Source: RGIG5952 sp045603485 (lineage in GTDB: Bacteria; Verrucomicrobiota; Kiritimatiellia; RFP12; JAAYLN01). From it: DNA of 64,000 bases. Below the pieces are notes generated by a model that worked only from the letters and a program-made list of their open reading frames with translations, had not been told where the DNA came from and searched no databases. Below are positions 1-8,261 of the stretch, one piece after another (the first letter of the stretch is position 1; each line of letters starts with the position of its first letter). The DNA lies in assembly GCA_045603485.1 (NCBI GenBank), contig JAZUMF010000117.1, positions 1-64,000 of the forward strand, read 5' to 3'. A program made the position numbers and the translations under genes.

Positions 1-2
1 AC

Positions 3-437
3 GACCCCAAAGACTACAAATGGTCAGGCTACGCCTCAGCCCTACGCGGCAACTCCAATGCAATGCACGGCATAGCACGCATCTACAATCCAGACGCAAA
101 AGTCTCAGACTTCAAAAAACACATAGAAACCTACCGTCAAAAGCTCTACTTAAGCGGCACAGATGTATTCCCAGCCGAAAAGATACAAGAGATAATCGAT
201 AAAAAAGGCGAGCTGCCACTGCAAATCCTCTTACGCTGCAAAGTCCGCCACTTCACCTGTGGAGCAATCTTCGGCTCAAAAGATTTTGTCGATGAACAGG
301 TGGCAAAACACAAATATGCCTTCAGCCTCGGTAGAAAAACAGGCGCAAGAGGCATAGGCCTATGTAAAAACTGGGATGGCATAAAGCTCTATTCAGCAAG
401 AGACCTCCAAAAATCCCCAGTTTCATTCCAAGGCTAA
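3..437 (+). CDS. REP-associated tyrosine transposase (RAYT), C-terminal part
   Basis: The reading frame is open from base 3 to the stop at 435-437, so the gene begins left of the window. The visible 144 residues include the RAYT-like segment DYKWSGYASALRG and the C-terminal signature CGAIFGSKDFVDEQV, followed by a basic stretch, which resemble the tails of IS200/IS605-related Y1 transposases that act on REP palindromes. The HUH motif and catalytic tyrosine would lie in the missing part. These enzymes are usually single-copy and domesticated, and the repeat-rich gap directly downstream fits that habit. Assignment to the family is fairly secure. Whether the gene is intact cannot be seen. Confidence 0.75.
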   Translation, partial: DPKDYKWSGYASALRGNSNAMHGIARIYNPDAKVSDFKKHIETYRQKLYLSGTDVFPAEKIQEIIDKKGELPLQILLRCKVRHFTCGAIFGSKDFVDEQVAKHKYAFSLGRKTGARGIGLCKNWDGIKLYSARDLQKSPVSFQG

Positions 438-722
438 GAAAAAATCCCGACAAAATACAATCACCTTCAACGGAGCCTACCGCCCCGAATGGGGAAGTGT
501 ATCTAAAAATCTAGCAAAACTCCCTTTTTGAGAGTATAGAAGTGGCTAGATACACATAAATGTGCCACTTTTGCCAGTATTGCCAGTATCCAATCCCAAA
601 TTCAAATATTAGTGGGGGTCAGCGGTGATGTACTAGCTTTGTAGTTTAAGGATAATTGCTGTTGCTTTAGGGAATGAGATTATAGCTTGAGATAATTTTT
701 AGCATGTAGTTAAATTTTTCTA

Positions 723-880
723 TTGAGTATAGTGAGCTTACGGTAAGATGTCAAGTGTAATAGCCTGACACTTATAAGCCGATGGGCTACAATTTGAATA
801 AATCTTAGCTTTAAGTTGAATCATGAGTTGAGTATAGCAAGATATGGGTGGGATGTCAAGTGTAACAGTCTGACACCTAC
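723..880. repeat. Two copies of a ~53-bp direct repeat with internal hairpin
   Basis: Copies lie at 723-775 and 828-880. Both start with TTGAGTATAG and, exactly 28 bases further on, carry TCAAGTGTAA followed by a CTGACAC segment, so each can fold through TGTCA/TGACA and AGTGT/ACAC-type pairings. The middle parts have diverged. Their position next to a RAYT gene makes a REP/BIME-like element the best guess. Confidence 0.6.
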
Positions 881-897
881 TATACAGCGTCATTTGC

Positions 898-913
898 GAC
901 ATCAAATGATGTC
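898..913. repeat. 16-bp palindrome
   Basis: GACATCA at 898-904 is the exact reverse complement of TGATGTC at 907-913, with a two-base centre. It sits about 280 bases before the BspA-like gene. It could be an operator or a REP remnant. There is no T-run to make it a terminator. Confidence 0.45.
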
Positions 914-985
914 TTGTGTTTTTATATAAAAAATATTAAACCTTCGTAAAATGTTGCAATATAATAATATATGTACAAAATTTGC

Positions 986-995
986 GGGGGGGGGG
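986..995 (+). repeat. Homopolymeric G10 tract upstream of a surface-protein gene
   Basis: Ten consecutive G occur in an otherwise AT-rich region, 199 bases before the BspA-like start codon at 1195. Runs of this length are slippage-prone in bacteria and are a classic basis for phase variation, but the distance to the gene is larger than for typical promoter-spacer tracts. Confidence 0.7.
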
Positions 996-1194
996 TGATT
1001 TCAAAGCAAAAAATTTGACAATCGTTTTTATAAAGTGTAAATTATTAACATTAGGTTAAATAAAAGACTTTCTCGGAATGTGTGTTCCAGGTTTTTTATG
1101 TAAACTTGATTTTACGACCTAATTAAAAATTGGTTTTACCCACACTTTTTAAGGAAGAACCATTTGGAGAATTGGTTGTCTTTTGGAGTATCAT

Positions 1195-2550
1195 ATGAAG
1201 AATTTATTCTTATTTTTAATTTCTTTTGTTGGTTTTAATCTTTTTGCAGGATGGTATTGTGATACATCCAGTTCTACCTATACTATTACTGAGACTGATA
1301 TAAAAGAGGGTGAGACACCATGGGTTTTTTATGCTAAGCAAAATACTTTGCCTCGCTTGGCTTTTAATTCTTACGGAGGGTGTATTAAGCAGGTTGGTTC
1401 TAGACCCGTAATTGATTTGAGTAAGCCAATCACTAATAAGAACGGTGTCGTATATTATTTTACATCCCTGTATAAGGGAATCTTTCAAAAGAAAAATACT
1501 GTCACTGATATTATTTTGCCTGATACTATTACATATATTGACGATGAGTCTTTTCGTGAGTGTGCCGCATTAAAGCGTGTTGTTTTGGGTAAGGGGCGCA
1601 AGACAATAGGGCAGAAGGTTTTTTATGCAAGTGCTGCACTTGAAAATGTCACAGATTCAGTAACAATGACTAATGTATTTAATGCGTCTTCAATTGGAGC
1701 TAATTCTTTTAACGGTACAACTGGATTGAAAGGGGATATCGTCATAGACGGAGATGTTTCTTTAGGTGTCTCTTGTTTTTATAACAGTGGAATTAAAAGT
1801 TTTAGAGTTAATGGCGAGTATATTAACGGGATTCAGAATGAAACATTTCGTCAATGCCCCAATTTAACATCTTTAGTTTTGAGTACCGGGGAGGTTTCTC
1901 GCGTAACATATTTTGGGCAGAAGGTTTTTTTGAGTACATCAAAGCTTAAGGAAATTCTCCCATATAAATATGACAGGCTGACTTCTTTTAATGCTTCTGC
2001 ATTAAATTCTTTAGCAAATTTAAAGTCTACCATTGAAATTGTTCATGAGGGAACGATAACACTCTATGGGCAAAGTATTTTCAGTTGCGGTATTACTAAT
2101 TTTATCAGTAATGCGAAGGTGAAAATTTCAGGTAATGAAAACTTTAGAAATTGTACATCACTTAAGGAGCTTAGGCTTAAGCAAGGAGTGGAAATAGGCT
2201 CTTACACTGATTTCTGCCGTTATGATACCGGGATAAAGGTCTTTTTATGCCCTAATCGTCCCGCTACTTATGGCGGTAATTATTTTGGCAGCGTGGGTAA
2301 TTACCAGTTTATTATTTATGGCGATAGGAATGATACTTCATCAAATGGTTGGTTTAATGTAAATAACTATACTCCTTGGAATTCTCTATCTGCGGCTCAA
2401 AAAAATACATGGAAAAATCTTACTGATGCTCAGAAGATTGCTAACGGCTGGCCTATCAATCGATTGCCAAAGGGGCTTACAAAGGCGGCTCCAGCCAATA
2501 AGTGGCTCTTTTATATTCCACAGAGAGGTTTGTCGCTCTTTGTGTATTGA
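1195..2550 (+). CDS. Secreted BspA-like leucine-rich-repeat protein
   Basis: A 451-residue protein with an N-terminal signal peptide (MKNLFLFLISFVGF, then FAGW as a likely cleavage area) followed by LRR_5/BspA-type repeats: units such as ITYIDDESFRECAALKRVVL and related 'F..C..L' blocks recur across residues 95-340. BspA-like proteins sit on the surface and mediate adhesion or binding. I start at ATG 1195, which has GGAG 6 bases upstream, rather than the TTG at 1183 that forms part of this ribosome-binding site. The C-terminus (NKWLFYIPQRGLSLFVY) resembles the tail of the two BspA-like proteins at 48-51 kb. Cys-rich repeat loops and low GC set it apart from its neighbours. Confidence 0.85.
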   Translation: MKNLFLFLISFVGFNLFAGWYCDTSSSTYTITETDIKEGETPWVFYAKQNTLPRLAFNSYGGCIKQVGSRPVIDLSKPITNKNGVVYYFTSLYKGIFQKKNTVTDIILPDTITYIDDESFRECAALKRVVLGKGRKTIGQKVFYASAALENVTDSVTMTNVFNASSIGANSFNGTTGLKGDIVIDGDVSLGVSCFYNSGIKSFRVNGEYINGIQNETFRQCPNLTSLVLSTGEVSRVTYFGQKVFLSTSKLKEILPYKYDRLTSFNASALNSLANLKSTIEIVHEGTITLYGQSIFSCGITNFISNAKVKISGNENFRNCTSLKELRLKQGVEIGSYTDFCRYDTGIKVFLCPNRPATYGGNYFGSVGNYQFIIYGDRNDTSSNGWFNVNNYTPWNSLSAAQKNTWKNLTDAQKIANGWPINRLPKGLTKAAPANKWLFYIPQRGLSLFVY

Positions 2551-2576
2551 TAATTGTCGGTATTGAGTTATTCAAT

Positions 2577-4604
2577 ATGTTTGAGAGGGGTCACTTTCTA
2601 ACTCACGCTCTGAAAATAGAGGGCGATGATTTGTACAAGGATATCAGCTCTCCGATATTGAAGGGCGCCAAATTCTTTTCTTATACTCTTGAAAATCTTC
2701 CCCTTGAGTTTCCTAACAAGTATGGTTTCCCTGCGGTCTTTGGAATGGGCTCAATGTCTGAGGCTGAAAGGGCGTTGTGGAGGCATCGCATTGAGGAAAC
2801 CGAGATGCGCAGCTGTCGCACCGGCGATTTTTATCCTGAATTTTCGAGGGCTCTGAGGGATGTGGACTGCGAGCATGGCGTTGGTGGCGTCGGCCATGAA
2901 ACTCCTGACTACGAATATGTCCTTAAGAATGGTCTCCGTTCAATTTATGAGTCTGTTGACGGGGATACCGATTTTGATAGGGCGGTAGCGGAGTCTTTGC
3001 TTGCTGTCCGTAATTTTGCCGTCCGCAATGGAACGACGGTGCCGTGGGAGCCCGCCAGGAGTTTTGATGAGGCATTGAATTCAATCTGGATTCTTTTTGT
3101 CTGTACGGTAATTTCTGAGCGCACGATTTATTCGTTTTCTTGGGGGCGGATGGATCAGTATCTTTTACCATATTGCGATGGTATCAGTGATGAGGTTCTG
3201 CTGAAGAAATTTGTCGATTTTTTCAGCATGCTAAACGATGTCCCGCCTAAGTTTTGTGACCCGGCTTCTGCGTTGAATATTGGAGGCGCGGATGGGTTTA
3301 ACAGGCTTTCAAGGATTATTATCGAGGCGATGGCAATTGTGAAGAAGCCTATCCCTCTGCTTGCCGCTCGCATATCAGAGAGGCTCTCTGCGGATGACTT
3401 TGAGTTGTTGTTGCGGCGCGAGCTTTTGGAGTGCGGTCAGCCGGCATTTTATGGTGAGGAGTCTTGCCGAGCAGCGTTGAGGCGGCGAGGTGTCGCTGAG
3501 AGGTATATTGATAGGTGGGTTGCCAATTCTTGCATGAGTCTATTTATCCCAGGTGTTGAATGGCAAGATACATGGGGCGTGATAATGCTTATGCCTAGGG
3601 CATTGGAGCTTGCGTTGAACGGGGGGAAGGTTTTTAATGGTCGAGAGCCTTTGCCTTTGGATGTCTTGCCTGAAGCTTTGGATAATTACAAAAATTTTGA
3701 GTTGTTTTATGCGAAGGTTTTGGAATATCTGAAGGCTATGCTTGCGATTTTAGTCAATGGCGAGCGTGATGGTGCTTCCCGTAGGTGTAAATCTTTTCAA
3801 AATCCTTTTCTTTCAGCTTTGCGTCCTGAATGTATGAGGCGTAAGAGGGAGTTTAGGGATGGTGGCGCCGATTTTACGACGATTGTTATTGAGACTTTTG
3901 GACTTGTTAATTTGGCGGATTCGCTTTTTACTATTTCTGAATTGATATTTGAGAAGGGTCGTTATTCTTTAGAAGAGCTTGTCGGCGCGATGAAGGATAA
4001 TTTCGGCGATGCATCTGAAATGCTTTCTGAAATTCGGCACTTGCCTAAGTATGGCCAATGCGAATCTTTACCGATGGCTATGATGAAGCGTCTTTCGGGG
4101 GATGTCGCTTCTATAATCGAGGGATTGTCTACTGAGACGAGTCTTTGTGTACCATCGCTTCATACTTTCTATCATCACATTATCTACGGTGAAAAGTTGC
4201 CTGCTTATGCCGATGGGCGTCTTGCGGGTGAGCCTTTGGCGAAAAATGCCGGTACATCTCCTGCGGTTATGGCACCTCACACTTCACTTGTTCTTGACGC
4301 CACATCATTTGATCAGGCACATTATTCCGGCGGTCAGGCTTTGGATCTTTGGATAGACCCAAATGAGTGGGAGAGTGAGGCAGGAAGAAGGCGGTATATT
4401 GCCCTTTTTCAGACCTATTTCCGTCGCGGCGGCTTGCAGCTTCAGGTGAATGGAGCCTCAATAAAGGACCTTGAGGCGGCTATGATGAATCCTGAAAATT
4501 ATGAGCATCTCTATATAAAGCTTGGTGGCTTTAGCGAGCAATTTGTCAGTCTTGAGCGTAGTCTGCAGGAGGACTACCTTCGCCGCTTTGCAAAGGGAAT
4601 GTGA
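2577..4604 (+). CDS. Glycyl radical enzyme, pyruvate formate-lyase family, divergent
   Basis: The 675-residue protein shows the family pattern: GHETPDYEYVLKNGL near residue 106, a candidate thiyl cysteine in NSCMS (Cys319, codon 3531-3533) and a C-terminal glycyl-radical loop IKLGGFSEQF with the radical Gly at about 651 (codon 4527-4529), followed by the usual LQEDYLRR tail. Known glycyl radical enzymes are activated by a radical-SAM partner; none lies nearby. The Cys loop lacks the Glu of the GCVE motif of diol and choline enzymes and looks more like the CCVS loop of pyruvate formate-lyase, but with one Cys. Substrate is therefore unknown. ATG 2577 is the first start after the BspA stop at 2550 and has only a weak ribosome-binding site. 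Confidence 0.85.
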   Translation: MFERGHFLTHALKIEGDDLYKDISSPILKGAKFFSYTLENLPLEFPNKYGFPAVFGMGSMSEAERALWRHRIEETEMRSCRTGDFYPEFSRALRDVDCEHGVGGVGHETPDYEYVLKNGLRSIYESVDGDTDFDRAVAESLLAVRNFAVRNGTTVPWEPARSFDEALNSIWILFVCTVISERTIYSFSWGRMDQYLLPYCDGISDEVLLKKFVDFFSMLNDVPPKFCDPASALNIGGADGFNRLSRIIIEAMAIVKKPIPLLAARISERLSADDFELLLRRELLECGQPAFYGEESCRAALRRRGVAERYIDRWVANSCMSLFIPGVEWQDTWGVIMLMPRALELALNGGKVFNGREPLPLDVLPEALDNYKNFELFYAKVLEYLKAMLAILVNGERDGASRRCKSFQNPFLSALRPECMRRKREFRDGGADFTTIVIETFGLVNLADSLFTISELIFEKGRYSLEELVGAMKDNFGDASEMLSEIRHLPKYGQCESLPMAMMKRLSGDVASIIEGLSTETSLCVPSLHTFYHHIIYGEKLPAYADGRLAGEPLAKNAGTSPAVMAPHTSLVLDATSFDQAHYSGGQALDLWIDPNEWESEAGRRRYIALFQTYFRRGGLQLQVNGASIKDLEAAMMNPENYEHLYIKLGGFSEQFVSLERSLQEDYLRRFAKGM

Positions 4605-4656
4605 TTTTTATCTTTGCCATTGCGGTTGATTATGCTTCTGATTGACACTGACGCTG

Positions 4657-5403
4657 CTATCTTCGGAAGAAGGCGGCTGCTACGGAGAATGCAGATACTA
4701 CATTGAGTGAATTTTTGATGCCGTGTGAGCGTATCTCCAATACTTCGTCCGCAAGTGAGATGACATCGGGGTCAAGTCCGAATCGCTCATTTCCCAGTAG
4801 CATTGCACATGGAAATTCCGGTGTAAAGGTTGAAATGTCTTTTGCCGTATCGACTGTTTCGAGGGCATAGATTTTGCGTCCTTCAGCCTTCAGCTTGTCT
4901 ATCGCGATGCGGATATCTGCTACGCTTTCCCATGGAACAGTAGCGTCAGCTCCCAGTGCGGTTTTTTTTACTTGTGCGTTTTCTGGGGTCGGGGTGTAGC
5001 CGCATAGGATGATTTTGTCGGCTCCGAAAAAGTCGGCTGTGCGGAATATTCCGCCAGTATTGAAGGTGCTTCGTATATTGTCGGCTACTACTGCCATTGC
5101 TACGCGGTCTTTCGGCTCGGTTGCGGTATCGGTGTCGCGTATGCCCATCATTTCCGCATCGGTGACCTTTGAACGCGTGTCAACTCGCTCAAGGGGCACG
5201 AGCGCGGCCTGGATGGAGCGCTGTGTTGTGCCTGGTTGCAGTAGATGCGCCAGCTTGAGAATTCGTTTTGACTGTGCAAGCCGCATGAACTCGAAGGCTT
5301 GAGCTCTGGCAGCCTCTTGTTCCGGCGAGCCGAATTCCAATTCAAAGGCATTGCGGACGAGTTGTAGAGCTTTTTTCCATTCGTCGGTTGAAAGATCAAT
5401 CAT
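4657..5403 (-). CDS. SpoU/TrmH-family RNA 2'-O-ribose methyltransferase
   Basis: 248 residues. All three SpoU motifs are present: N-I-R-S-T-F-N-T-G-G-I-F-R around residues 109-121, LLGNERFGL near 195, and the knot motif GIKNSLNVVSAFSVAAA at the C-terminus. The enzyme uses S-adenosylmethionine to methylate a ribose in rRNA or tRNA; which base is not predictable. An N-terminal helical extension of about 95 residues precedes the knot domain. It overlaps nudC by 8 bases (5396-5403) and is read from the same transcript, with GGAG located inside the nudC end. Confidence 0.9.
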   Translation of the reverse strand: MIDLSTDEWKKALQLVRNAFELEFGSPEQEAARAQAFEFMRLAQSKRILKLAHLLQPGTTQRSIQAALVPLERVDTRSKVTDAEMMGIRDTDTATEPKDRVAMAVVADNIRSTFNTGGIFRTADFFGADKIILCGYTPTPENAQVKKTALGADATVPWESVADIRIAIDKLKAEGRKIYALETVDTAKDISTFTPEFPCAMLLGNERFGLDPDVISLADEVLEIRSHGIKNSLNVVSAFSVAAAFFRR

Positions 5404-6142
5404 TGGAGGACTCCATTTTTTTGAGCCAGCGGTTAATTAGTTTTCGAGCGATACTGAGTGGCTGGGGGAGGTTTGCGGGCATGGCATTATGGGCAAACCA
5501 ACCGGCATTTTTTACCTCTTCTCCATCGGGTGAGAGGTCTGTGTCTTTGGCGGTTGCTTCAAAGCCGAGCATTAGATTGTTTGGAAATGGCCATGGTTGA
5601 CTTGATACATAGGATAATGTATCGAGTTCTATTCCTACTTCTTCCATTACTTCGCGCCTGACGGCATCTTCGATTGTTTCACCGGGTTCAACGAAGCCTG
5701 CTATAAGGCTATAGAAGTTGCCTGTTGGCATTTGCCGCTCAGCCAAGAGAATTTTATCATTGCAGGTGATTGCGACGATGATGGCTGGGTTGATTCTTGG
5801 ATAGTAGTCTTTTTGGCAGTTTTGGCACCGCATCACTTTTTCAGGCTTGCTTTCGCGTATGAGAGGCTTGCCGCATTGCGGGCAGAAATGATATTCTCTA
5901 CGCCAATGTAGTATCTGGTATCCATGCTGTGCTTTAGCATAGAGGTCAGGTGATATTTCTCTGTAGACATCTCTTAATGAAAGTAGCCGGAAGTCTCCAT
6001 TTATGGCTGCTATGTCGCGAGATGTAAGCTCTCCCAGTTCAATTGTTTCGCCATCAAAATCTATGTATGTTTCAATCGGAGGCGGCAAATCTGTTGGAAT
6101 CTTACCGTAAAGTAATTTTTCGTTGTGGAAGTACAGTTGCAT
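5396..6142 (-). CDS. nudC: NudC-type NAD(H) pyrophosphatase / RNA decapping Nudix hydrolase
   Basis: 248 residues from ATG 6142. It carries the NudC architecture: an N-terminal domain, a zinc ribbon with Cys87, Cys90, Cys106 and Cys109, a complete Nudix box starting GFVEPGETIEDAVRREV near 149, and the NudC-specific SQPWPFP at 181-187 that distinguishes NAD(H)-specific members. The enzyme cleaves NAD(H) to NMN(H) and AMP and removes NAD caps from RNA. A TTG at 6148 that overlaps the TGA of the upstream kinase gene (TTGA) is an alternative start, giving two more residues. The gene is in the middle of a tightly packed minus-strand operon. Confidence 0.93.
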   Translation of the reverse strand: MQLYFHNEKLLYGKIPTDLPPPIETYIDFDGETIELGELTSRDIAAINGDFRLLSLRDVYREISPDLYAKAQHGYQILHWRREYHFCPQCGKPLIRESKPEKVMRCQNCQKDYYPRINPAIIVAITCNDKILLAERQMPTGNFYSLIAGFVEPGETIEDAVRREVMEEVGIELDTLSYVSSQPWPFPNNLMLGFEATAKDTDLSPDGEEVKNAGWFAHNAMPANLPQPLSIARKLINRWLKKMESSND

Positions 6143-6144
6143 GG

Positions 6145-6963
6145 TCAATGGATGGATGCCGCTTTAATCAGGTCTATCAAATGTGAAAAAAAGTGGATGC
6201 CGCCTCGTCCTTTCAGGCTGTGTTTTTGCCAGAAGAGGAGCTGTTTGAGGGTGCGTGACTTTTTTTCGTTCGGGTCGTTTTGCGTATATGCCTGCGAGAA
6301 GATGGTGATTTCCTCTTCGTTGAGCGTGCGAAGAAGTCTAACGAGAGAATAATGGAGCGTGGCTTCAGATAGCGGTCCCTTTTTATGTGAATGTTTGTAG
6401 CCGGAGGCGAAGTCTATAAGAGCCGGTTTGCCGTTTGGCATGATGAGTATATTGCGCGGTGCAAGATCCTTGTGGATTATCCCTCCATCATGAAGCTTGC
6501 GTGCGATAGAGCCTAATGAGGAGAGTGTTTTCAGGAAGTTTTCCTTTGGTTCTATGCCGGCCTTGGTCTTATTGTAGATGTCAAGGAGAGGGGCGCCATC
6601 AACAAATGTATAGAGGATATGACTACTTACCGTGTTGTGATTGCAGGTGTCCCATACCGCCAATGGAGTGTAGGTGTCGATTCCGAGCTTTAACGCCGCT
6701 GCCGCGCATTCGGCATCTCGAAGTGTCGGCTTTACAAGGATGAAACGAAGTCGTTGTTCTATACGCCTTGCAAAGCTAAAGGATGAGGAAACTATTGTAG
6801 TTTTTACGACGACATCGCCAAATTCAGGTAACGAGAGTCTATTGACAATACTTGCCTTGTTTTTAGTTTCCAAATGATGACTGAGGTCCGATATCTGCCA
6901 TTCCCCGCTTTTTAGATAGGGGATCAGCGAATCAGAGCGGCAAAAATGAATGTTGATTTTCAT
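6145..6963 (-). CDS. WaaP/InaA-like lipopolysaccharide core kinase
   Basis: 272 residues with a small eukaryotic-like kinase fold: KTTIVSS for the ATP lysine region, the catalytic loop HKDLAPRN at residues 164-171 (Asp166 as base) and the metal-binding LIDFASG near 182-188. The HKDLAPRN form is typical of Kdo/heptose kinases of the WaaP/InaA group, which phosphorylate the inner core of lipopolysaccharide at the cytoplasmic face. No other LPS core gene is adjacent; it sits between nudC and the AI-2E family transporter, spaced 11 bases after the latter. Substrate is inferred. Confidence 0.8.
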   Translation of the reverse strand: MKINIHFCRSDSLIPYLKSGEWQISDLSHHLETKNKASIVNRLSLPEFGDVVVKTTIVSSSFSFARRIEQRLRFILVKPTLRDAECAAAALKLGIDTYTPLAVWDTCNHNTVSSHILYTFVDGAPLLDIYNKTKAGIEPKENFLKTLSSLGSIARKLHDGGIIHKDLAPRNILIMPNGKPALIDFASGYKHSHKKGPLSEATLHYSLVRLLRTLNEEEITIFSQAYTQNDPNEKKSRTLKQLLFWQKHSLKGRGGIHFFSHLIDLIKAASIH

Positions 6964-6974
6964 CGGTTTTGCCT

Positions 6975-8192
6975 TTATGATTCTTTTTTGTGCATTGTCT
7001 CTTCCGTCGGCACGCTTGGCGATGTAAAGTATTCACGCTTTAGGAGACGCCAAAATACCGCGACGAATGCCGATAGCGGGATGGCAAGAAAGAGACCTGC
7101 AAAGCCTCCGACTACCGTGCCCCAGAAAAATAGTGAGAATATGATTGTGAAGTTGCTTAAGCCAATGCGGTTGCCCTGTATTTTGGGGGTGACATAGAAG
7201 TCGGCCAGACCAACCGATGCCCAAACCGCGATTGTCAATACGAGTCGTGAGAGGCCTCCGTCTGCACCAAATAAGGCATATAGGCAAATGCTCGGCATCA
7301 CGCAGACAGAACCCATATACGGGATAAAGCCGACAATGCCGGCAAGCATTCCCAGGAGCATTCCGTAATTTACCTGCGCAACATATTGGAGCCCCAGTCC
7401 TAATAATATACCTTTAACGAGGGCGACAAGTACTTGAGCCTGAAAGAAAACAACGATTATTCGAATGAATTCGTCAATGAGGAAGCGGATGTTTTCCTTT
7501 GTCTTTTCGCTGAATCCTAAGATGACCTTTGTGAGATCTTCTCCGTCTAGCGGTCTTGACGCTAAGAATACGGCAAGATAAATCGGGACCATTATTACAC
7601 CCATTGAGATGTCTAAAATCCGCGGAAGGCTCCGTATTACGGCCTGAAGGTAATCAACCGCTTTAGCGGCTACGGCGGCGGGGTCAAACCAGTCGGCGAC
7701 AGTAGTGTCGCTTGTAATGGCTTTAATGATAGGAGTAAGACCATTGCGGTCAAAGAATGCCTTGAGAGCCGGTGTCTGGTCTATTCCATTTTTGAAAAAT
7801 TCCAATAGGCTTGTAGAGATTGTCGCAAGCTGTGAAATTAAAAGATGACCGCAAAACCAGAAGAAGCAGATAGTCAATCCAATGATTATACCGACAGTAA
7901 TAAAAACGGACAGACCGGTCACAATCATTGCAAAGGTTTTCGGGAAGCGTCGCCTGAATACGACGGGAAGTGATTTGCGCAGGAATTTACGCAGGAAGTC
8001 AAATGGAGGTTGAACAACCTTTGCCAGTATAAGTGCTGCTATTGGCGGAATTAAAATCGCTTCATAAGTGGAAACGAATTTATAACCGCAGTAGGTAAAT
8101 GCCAAGACGATTGCGACTAGAACAGCAAAGGCTATACTGGTGACAGCGTTTGTAATCAGGCGTATCTGGCGTTGGGTGAAGTGTGTGTCCAT
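6975..8192 (-). CDS. AI-2E family transporter (TqsA/PerM-like membrane protein)
   Basis: 405 residues with about eight hydrophobic segments: two near the N-terminus, one pair around 85-115, a long periplasmic or amphipathic middle part, then four or five C-terminal helices that contain GMLLGMLAGIVGFIPYMGS, a pattern typical of the AI-2E/UPF0118 family (VPFIGP-type loop). Members export autoinducer-2, or act as sodium/proton antiporters; which applies here cannot be read. It is the second gene of the minus-strand group after the phosphoesterase gene at 8262-9566. Confidence 0.88.
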   Translation of the reverse strand: MDTHFTQRQIRLITNAVTSIAFAVLVAIVLAFTYCGYKFVSTYEAILIPPIAALILAKVVQPPFDFLRKFLRKSLPVVFRRRFPKTFAMIVTGLSVFITVGIIIGLTICFFWFCGHLLISQLATISTSLLEFFKNGIDQTPALKAFFDRNGLTPIIKAITSDTTVADWFDPAAVAAKAVDYLQAVIRSLPRILDISMGVIMVPIYLAVFLASRPLDGEDLTKVILGFSEKTKENIRFLIDEFIRIIVVFFQAQVLVALVKGILLGLGLQYVAQVNYGMLLGMLAGIVGFIPYMGSVCVMPSICLYALFGADGGLSRLVLTIAVWASVGLADFYVTPKIQGNRIGLSNFTIIFSLFFWGTVVGGFAGLFLAIPLSAFVAVFWRLLKREYFTSPSVPTEETMHKKES

Positions 8193-8222
8193 TGGTGAAA
8201 CTCGCTTTATTCCGTTTGCAAA

Positions 8223-8243
8223 TTGCCTCTCTTAAAGAGGCAA
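8223..8243. terminator. 8-bp hairpin between phosphoesterase and AI-2E transporter genes
   Basis: TTGCCTCT (8223-8230) pairs with AGAGGCAA (8236-8243) around a five-base loop. There is no long T-run on the minus side, so it may be a weak terminator or an mRNA processing/stability hairpin that separates expression of the two minus-strand genes. Confidence 0.4.
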
Positions 8244-8261
8244 AATTGCCGTTAAGAAGCG

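Larger units (their letters stand above)
438..1194. other. Repeat-rich intergenic region downstream of the RAYT gene
   Basis: No credible coding sequence lies in these 757 bases. What is visible: a hairpin CCCC-GAAT-GGGG at 483-494 preceded by GGAG (472-475), an inverted repeat GTGTATCTA/TAGATACAC at 497-505 and 547-555, a tandem TGCCAGTAT at 572-590, a roughly 53-bp direct repeat (723-775 and 828-880), a 16-bp palindrome at 898-913 and a run of ten G at 986-995. The stretch is AT-rich. The GGAG-plus-hairpin arrangement resembles a REP unit, but that is an inference. Confidence 0.6.
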
